NCBI RefSeq assembly: GCF_032854445.1
Contig: NC_088296.1
Coordinates: forward strand, 23,257,604 to 23,321,603
DNA: 64,000 nucleotides
Reading direction: 5' to 3'
Origin: Liolophura sinensis
Taxonomy: Eukaryota; Mollusca; Polyplacophora; Chitonida; Chitonidae
Within the stretch, counting starts at the first letter, position 1, and the number at the start of each line of letters is the position of its first letter. The position numbers and the translations under genes were made by a program. Below are positions 61,934-64,000 of this stretch, piece after piece. A model generated the notes under the pieces. That model had not been told where the DNA came from and did no database searches. It saw nothing but the letters and a program-made list of their open reading frames with translations.

Positions 61934-63845
61934 CGCAGATGGGTGAAATATTTCCAGGGGGTTTTAAGAAGTGAAAGTCATTAAAATGTACTCGAGCTCT
62001 AACTAAAATACTGTGCCTGCCTAAGAACAAAGGCGGTAAAAAGCCATTAAGTAATGTAACTTACATCGTCGTTCTAGATGAACTAGTTATAAAATATGCC
62101 TCGACCTTCTAAAGATGGAAGTTTGAAATATTCACACTTATTATATTCTTTGTAGAGCATTTTTCTTAGATGGGGTGAGTGGGTGTGGTGCCTAGTACAG
62201 GTCTTGAATACAAAGAGCAGTTGTCATGTAAGTAAACTGTATGACAAAGCACCATCTCTCGTCACGTTTTGCGGCCGGCCTCACATCAATATCTCACGTA
62301 CCTTATCCAGTACATTCACATAAGCACCCTTCTCCAGCAGAAAACGAAGAACATCTACATTGTTTTTTTCCCGGCTGCACAGAGCAAAAGGGTCCACCCA
62401 TCATTAAAATGTGCCCGAGCTCTAAATAAATACTCCACCTGCTCAAGAACTAACGCTGTAAAAGTTCATAAAGTTACGTTAGATAGATCTGCGGAGTACA
62501 GAAATACGATATAAAATAATGATCGTTTTTCTAAAAATGGAAGATTGAAATATTTACATTTATTTTATCCTGCGTAGGGCAAATTTATTTAGTTGCAGCC
62601 AGTGGATTTTGTGGATAGCACGGGTCTTGAAATTCAAGGCTCAATTGACATGTGTGTAAACGACATAGCAAAGCACCAGCCCTCGTAAACTATTGTAGCC
62701 AGCCTCAGATCAATATATCACGTACCTTATTCTGTATATTGATATCAGCACCCCTCTCCAGGAGGAAACGAACAACATCTACATTGTTTACCCGAGTTGC
62801 AATGTGCAAAGGTGTCCATCCATCCTGTGCAAAGTAAAAATAATGTAATACTTGAATTGCTACTTCAGTAAAAAAGCCATGAATGACAAATTTACTAAAA
62901 ATTAATTTAGCTACCTCTTTTAACACAGGGAATGTAAACACAATATAAATGTGAGCTATTCTGGTGGCGTATTAGACATTTGAAGTGCCCTTTGTACTTG
63001 CTTCCTTGGCGTAAGTAAACTACAGAGCCTGTTCATTTCTGTTCCCAGTACTGTACTGGTTTTCGAGTTCGCCTTTTGAAATCACTATGTCTATGCGTCT
63101 GTATGTCAAGGGCGCTAATACACACTGGCCTCAATTTCTACAGTCGTCAAACGGAGAAACACTTTTCTTCGCTGTAAAATTTCAACATATGACATTTATC
63201 CGAGTCAAAACTTTGATTAAGTCAACAGTAGGTTTGAAAGAAAAACTCACCTGGATGATTTATATTCATGAGTATGTTTTGGCTTTAATAGATTAATAAC
63301 CTTACACTCAACAAAATGCTCAGCAATTCTTATCGAAAAGACTTAGATTATGGTTTTAAAACCGTACGTGGTTTTTCGCAGTTTTTTTTTTTTAATTTCG
63401 AGGATGGGTGAAATATTTCCAGGGGATTTTAAGAAGTAAAAGTCATTAAAATGTGCCCGAGCTCGAACTAAAATACTGTGCCTGCCCAAGTACTAAGGCG
63501 GTAAAAGGTCATTAAGTAACATAACTTACATCGCCGTTCTAGATGAACTGGTAATAAAATATGCGTCTACCTTCTAAAGATGGAAGTTTGAAATATTCAC
63601 ACTTATTATATTCTTTGTAAAGCATTTTTCTTAGATGGGGTGAGTGAGTTTTGTGTTTAGTACAGGTGTTGAAATACAAAGTGCAGTTGTACAGAACACC
63701 GTCTCGTCAAGTTTTGTCGCCGGCTTCACATCAGTATATCACGTACTTTATTCTGTACTTTGACATCGGCACCCTTCTCCAGCAGGAAACGAACAATATC
63801 TACATTGTTTTCCTTGGCTGCATAGTGCAAAATGGTCCACCCATC
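35417..63845 (-). CDS. ankyrin repeats - TM - Ig - TM membrane protein (5' end beyond window)
   Basis: Join (5' to 3') of 63845-63747, 62824-62726, 56872-56774, 56066-55968, 52699-52601, 50792-50694, 46816-46718, 45735-45637, 39424-39326, 39023-38925 (ten ankyrin exons), 38800-38704 (TM1), 38329-37979 (Ig), 37019-36926 (TM2), 35540-35417 (tail, TAA). All ankyrin exons are 99 nt, phase 0-0. TM1 is 0-1, Ig 1-1, TM2 1-2, and the tail enters in phase 2 and is open to its stop. Predicted topology: cytosolic ankyrin stack, helix out, extracellular Ig domain, helix back, basic cytosolic tail (CRIKSLFRC). The start codon lies right of the window. Alternative: the gene ends after TM1 and the Ig/TM2/tail exons form a second gene. 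The phases and the lack of a Met in the TM1 exon favour one gene. Function unknown; receptor or scaffold is inferred. Confidence 0.65.
36011..36925. other. intron between TM2 and terminal exon
   Basis: No further exon is convincing. A - strand open stretch near 35887-36050 (VPNLPKVYHHLGH...) has an acceptor-like atctcag but an ill-defined end and no family match. Confidence 0.4.
36926..37019 (-). CDS. ankyrin-Ig gene: second membrane-helix exon
   Basis: Acceptor acctccag; phase 1 in, so G from the Ig exon plus AC makes Asp; donor gtaaat, phase 2 out. The peptide is LEEIKPW, helix LVFIPVVSVFLFVCTGPVY, then CRIK. Basic residues directly after the helix fit a cytosolic side there. Confidence 0.7.
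37020..37978. other. intron
   Basis: AT-rich intron between the Ig and second TM exons. No element recognised. Confidence 0.5.
37979..38329 (-). CDS. ankyrin-Ig gene: Ig V-like exon lacking the second canonical cysteine
   Basis: Acceptor ttgctattcag after a strong T-rich tract, donor gtgagt, phase 1-1, 351 nt. Hallmarks: VNPRVDIQLPKPDVTLPCNI (first Cys), KYTVIWRSQR (core Trp), GEDCSLVLRDPKPEYSDNYSV (D-x-Y-x-x where the second Cys should be, here Val), then AQVCLNVW. Two other Cys could form a different disulfide. An ATG at 38379-38381 reads through the pyrimidine tract as a signal-like MFHIQYKLCFCFVFCYSG, so an alternative start with a secreted N-terminus is possible. Confidence 0.85.
38704..38800 (-). 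CDS. ankyrin-Ig gene: first membrane-helix exon
   Basis: Acceptor tccttcag, donor gtaagt, phase 0-1, 32 codons. The peptide is IDITSTEISYSKY, helix GAVAVGLVCVWVFLVCLL, His. No Met, so it cannot be an initiating signal-peptide exon. Its phase 0 entry matches the donor of the preceding ankyrin exon and its phase 1 exit matches the Ig exon. Confidence 0.75.
38925..39023 (-). CDS. ankyrin repeat exon, last before TM1
   Basis: 33 codons: DGVAPLDLALKNYDVELVRL, then FVKNGATGNAQSE. Keeps the PL..A, VRL and NGA positions of an ankyrin repeat. Acceptor cccacag, donor gtacgt. Confidence 0.9.
39326..39424 (-). CDS. ankyrin repeat exon
   Basis: EGEAPLYLAVRRGNKDLISL, then LVKSGASVNVQNK. Strong ankyrin consensus (PL.LA, G..DLI.LLV..GA.VN). 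Acceptor tctcatag, donor gtacgt. Confidence 0.92.
39913..39979. repeat. (AT)n microsatellite
   Basis: Uninterrupted alternating A/T tract in an intron of the ankyrin gene, followed by acattacgatc. Confidence 0.98.
40275..40468 (+). repeat. 5' LTR
   Basis: Pairs with 43676-43871 over most of its length (shared gttgttgaatacaaagttta and caactttatgcca). Each LTR has an internal deletion the other lacks. Begins TG, ends CA. Confidence 0.8.
40880..41245 (+). pseudogene. gag relic
   Basis: Fragments in shifting frames resemble retrotransposon capsid: LLPAYLRDRVAVKLRL, then SPRDYVDKLAMDHFIQGIHM. Several stops. Assigned by position after the primer-binding site and by general resemblance. Confidence 0.5.
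41240..41460. other. GC-rich, CpG-dense foldback block
   Basis: Abruptly GC-rich sequence within an AT-rich neighbourhood. The word gcaaat.gcgcg followed by ggtaccgt occurs at about 41284 and again about 98 bp later. tggtgaccatcctcg (41340s) is the inverted complement of gaggacggtcacc (41430s). So it has both direct and inverted internal repeats. It lies at the end of the gag relic. Confidence 0.7.
41580..41695 (+). mobile_element. diverged tRNA-derived SINE fragment
   Basis: cagcaacctgcggatgggaa, the gtctggtttttcccaccat segment and ccaccgtcgtataagtgaaa are present. The tail is degraded. It is nested inside the decayed LTR element, so younger than it. Confidence 0.75.
42490..43350 (+). pseudogene. 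reverse transcriptase / RNase H relic
   Basis: Starts with RPYQVPASQRDMVEREVDKM and SPWSAPVVLVQKP, hits a stop, continues RFCVDYRAINLITK and HYFTTIHLLSGYWQVEI, and then loses about 100 codons, including the catalytic Y-x-D-D. A second part keeps the C-x-F-C and G-I-R-P-D-A-E-K-V landmarks of gypsy RT. A third (TDTSMHGLGVVFAQ) matches the start of RNase H. Clearly inactive. Confidence 0.85.
43676..43871 (+). repeat. 3' LTR
   Basis: Partner of 40275-40468. It starts tgtgacggcgagcagcctta and ends ggccagcaca. It has a 30-bp pyrimidine-rich segment (cttcccaaaccctcttccg...) missing from the 5' copy. Confidence 0.8.
44222..44765. repeat. 35-bp GC-rich tandem array (about 15 copies)
   Basis: The unit is of the form gacagttccgccccagtggc followed by gccgtagcgatgtat, 35 bp in the better-preserved right half and more degenerate on the left. 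In the intron between ankyrin exons 39424 and 45637. Confidence 0.85.
44766..45636. other. intron with sequence shared with other intron blocks
   Basis: 44765-44890 resembles 48797-48920 (gacagagtctgag, gcagatttt). 45280-45420 resembles 55200-55330. 45410-45540 resembles 50280-50410. This mosaic shows repeated segmental duplication within the gene. No exon. Confidence 0.6.
45637..45735 (-). CDS. ankyrin repeat exon
   Basis: EAETALFWALRTDDMDLVRL, then LIKHGANVNVQNK. Acceptor cccacag, donor gtacgc. Close to consensus. Confidence 0.92.
46718..46816 (-). CDS. ankyrin repeat exon (duplicate pair with 50694-50792)
   Basis: DGKTPLLLALRANNLDLVRL, then LVDRGADVNTQNE. Differs from its duplicate at only a few residues. 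Acceptor tttacag, donor gtaaat. Confidence 0.93.
47345..47417 (-). pseudogene. decayed ankyrin exon
   Basis: On the - strand EGKTPLLLAYRG is followed by a frameshift and TGA where relatives read ANDLD. The acceptor before GAG is lost (cactgg). The matching fossil in the other duplication copy is at 51567-51630. Confidence 0.7.
47418..50429. other. intron, copy-1 duplication sequence
   Basis: No exon. 48740-48870 holds a short remnant of an accacagcaccgtagc-type repeat expanded in the partner region (52840-53240). The rest aligns by eye with 51640-54400. Confidence 0.5.
50430..50581 (+). mobile_element. tRNA-derived SINE, 5'-truncated
   Basis: Well preserved: gcgacctgcggatggtcgtg, ccataatgatggccgccgac, then ttcttgagtatggcgtaaaa and an (aaat)n tail. 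In an ankyrin-gene intron, antisense to the gene, just left of duplication copy 2. Confidence 0.9.
50694..50792 (-). CDS. ankyrin repeat exon (duplicate pair with 46718-46816)
   Basis: DGKTPLLLASRANNLDLVRL, then LVERGADVNVQNE. Acceptor tttgcag, donor gtatgt. Textbook ankyrin repeat. Confidence 0.93.
50967..51024. repeat. (AT)n microsatellite
   Basis: Uninterrupted alternating T/A tract in the ankyrin-gene intron. Absent from the corresponding place in duplication copy 1, so it expanded after duplication or was lost there. Confidence 0.98.
51567..51630 (-). pseudogene. decayed ankyrin exon
   Basis: Acceptor-like gcag then EGRTPFLLAHWRQM. The frame slips where relatives read AND-VD, and the exon end is lost. 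Fossil partner of 47345-47417. Confidence 0.7.
52601..52699 (-). CDS. ankyrin repeat exon (divergent)
   Basis: EGETALHWAVRKNDVNLVRQ, then TVDLCGDINIQNK. First half strongly ankyrin (TALHWAVR). The second helix is unusual (QTVDLCGD instead of LL...GAD). Acceptor cccacag, donor gtgagt. No counterpart in duplication copy 1. Confidence 0.9.
52840..53240. repeat. degenerate GC-rich array
   Basis: Repeats of gtaccacagtgccgcggtca-like words with irregular spacing. Collapsed to a few copies in the matching intron at 48740-48870. Related in style to the 35-bp array at 44222-44765. Confidence 0.75.
54885..55065 (-). mobile_element. second SINE-like family, reverse orientation
   Basis: Read on the - strand it carries ggcgctcaacactgg, agagcaaggaaac, gtgtcatgtctagtgtcttc and a ggctcaccctgc word, the same family as 28929-29218 and 34830-34985. 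Confidence 0.6.
55066..55967. other. intron
   Basis: 55200-55330 is a diverged copy of 45280-45420. No exon seen before 55968. Confidence 0.5.
55968..56066 (-). CDS. ankyrin repeat exon (divergent)
   Basis: RGQMSLRNAVMNSDIESVRL, then LAKKGVSLTAPDQ. Begins RG rather than DG and lacks TPLH, but keeps A..N, D.ESVRLL and KG. Acceptor tctacag, donor gtatgt, 99 nt. Confidence 0.8.
56774..56872 (-). CDS. ankyrin repeat exon
   Basis: DGRTALSMASALNHVCIVRL, then LIQNNEDASVQDK. Acceptor tattcag, donor gtatgt, 99 nt. Moderately divergent in the loop (NNEDA for GAD). Confidence 0.88.
56873..62301. other. large intron, no ankyrin exon seen
   Basis: I searched for the recurring CGTTTxCTG/GTTCG ankyrin words on the - strand and found none between 56873 and 62301. 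58090-58210 resembles the hairpin element seen at 270-383 (ttttataaa...aagctta). A T-run lies at 61905-61929. 61530-62300 aligns with 63030-63740 as a tandem duplication. Confidence 0.5.
60381..60632 (-). CDS. hypothetical 83-residue open frame
   Basis: ATG at 60630-60632, TAG at 60381-60383. The peptide begins MEPEANYFLVDVAFFDEDDP and includes SFIVLIMTLDPWYRENIWFV, with many Trp/Asp/Glu, unlike random AT-rich translation. It is inside an ankyrin-gene intron on the same strand. No family recognised. It could be an exon of another gene or a processed fragment. Confidence 0.3.
   Translation of the reverse strand: MEPEANYFLVDVAFFDEDDPMLWRSQGSFIVLIMTLDPWYRENIWFVEHSTASGGHQGARHATGLGTEKLEKCIMTASSVAFS
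61530..62402. repeat. tandem duplication unit (partner 63030-63845)
   Basis: Shares cactggcctcaatt(c/t)ctaca, gtcgtcaaacgga.aaacac, attatggttttaaaaccgta and the following ankyrin exon with 63030-63845. Between them 62403-62824 is a third, partial copy of the right part of the unit. Confidence 0.85.
62302..62402 (-). pseudogene. broken ankyrin exon at a duplication junction
   Basis: Reads DGWTLLLCAAGKK and then shifts frame at an A-run and meets a stop. In the shifted frame NVDVLRFLLEKGAYVNVLDK follows, with donor gtacgt intact. It is 101 nt instead of 99, and the acceptor AG is missing because sequence equivalent to 63443 onwards joins directly to the exon's first base. Confidence 0.85.
62726..62824 (-). 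CDS. ankyrin repeat exon
   Basis: DGWTPLHIATRVNNVDVVRF, then LLERGADINIQNK. Almost exact ankyrin consensus. Acceptor ttgcacag, donor gtacgt. Confidence 0.95.
63747..63845 (-). CDS. ankyrin repeat exon, rightmost in window
   Basis: DGWTILHYAAKENNVDIVRF, then LLEKGADVKVQNK. Acceptor ttgtacag, donor gtacgt. The phase 0 acceptor requires further upstream exons beyond position 64000. Confidence 0.95.
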
Positions 63846-64000
63846 CTGTACAAAGTAAACATAATGTAATACTTGAACGGCTACCTCAGTAAAAATGCAC
63901 TTAATGACAAATACACTACAAATTAATGTAGATACACGTGTTAATACGGGAATGTAAAAACAAAACCAATGTGAGCTATTTTCGTGGCGTATAAGGCATT

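Overview
The window is animal nuclear DNA. Its genes are split into short exons with GT-AG introns. It is full of minisatellites, tRNA-derived SINE copies with A+T-rich tails and other repeats. The protein families (Golgi alpha-mannosidase II, immunoglobulin-domain receptors, one-exon-per-repeat ankyrin genes) and the SINE type point to a lophotrochozoan, most likely a mollusc such as a bivalve. That placement is inference. No prokaryotic features (operons, CRISPR, IS elements) were found.

Left part (770-8349, + strand): five consecutive exons of a Golgi alpha-mannosidase II gene (GH38, region after the catalytic domain). The fifth carries a frameshift and a stop, and I see no further exons, so the copy is either truncated or contains assembly indels. 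Its introns hold 50-bp, 39-bp and 14-bp tandem arrays. From 8350 to 14933 I see only repeats and SINE copies.

Centre-left (14934-20938, - strand): a seven-exon immunoglobulin receptor. It has a signal peptide, a V-type domain with an extra cysteine pair, two more Ig domains, one membrane helix, an acidic tail segment, and a last exon with a TxYxxI switch-type tyrosine motif and a possible PDZ-binding end. All splice phases agree, but the second Ig exon has a 1-nt frame error. A 99-bp and a 162-bp array lie in its introns. A different 162-bp satellite of about 20 copies fills 22860-26190.

Right part (31209-63845, - strand, continuing past the right edge): a long gene built from ten intact 99-nt ankyrin exons (33 residues each, phase 0-0). 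These are followed by a membrane-helix exon, a 117-residue Ig-like exon, a second membrane-helix exon and a short terminal exon that exists in two copies within a segmental duplication. Phases match at every junction (0-0, 0-1, 1-1, 1-2, 2-stop). The predicted order is cytosolic ankyrin repeats, membrane helix, extracellular Ig domain, membrane helix, short cytosolic tail. I know of no described receptor with this order, and it is the main candidate for something new here. Introns of this gene contain a decayed Ty3/gypsy-type element (40275-43871), a GC-rich foldback block, large tandem duplications that copy, break or delete ankyrin exons, and (AT)n tracts.

The two - strand genes both make Ig-domain membrane proteins, one with a tyrosine signalling motif and one with intracellular ankyrin repeats. 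A recognition or immune role is plausible but is inference.
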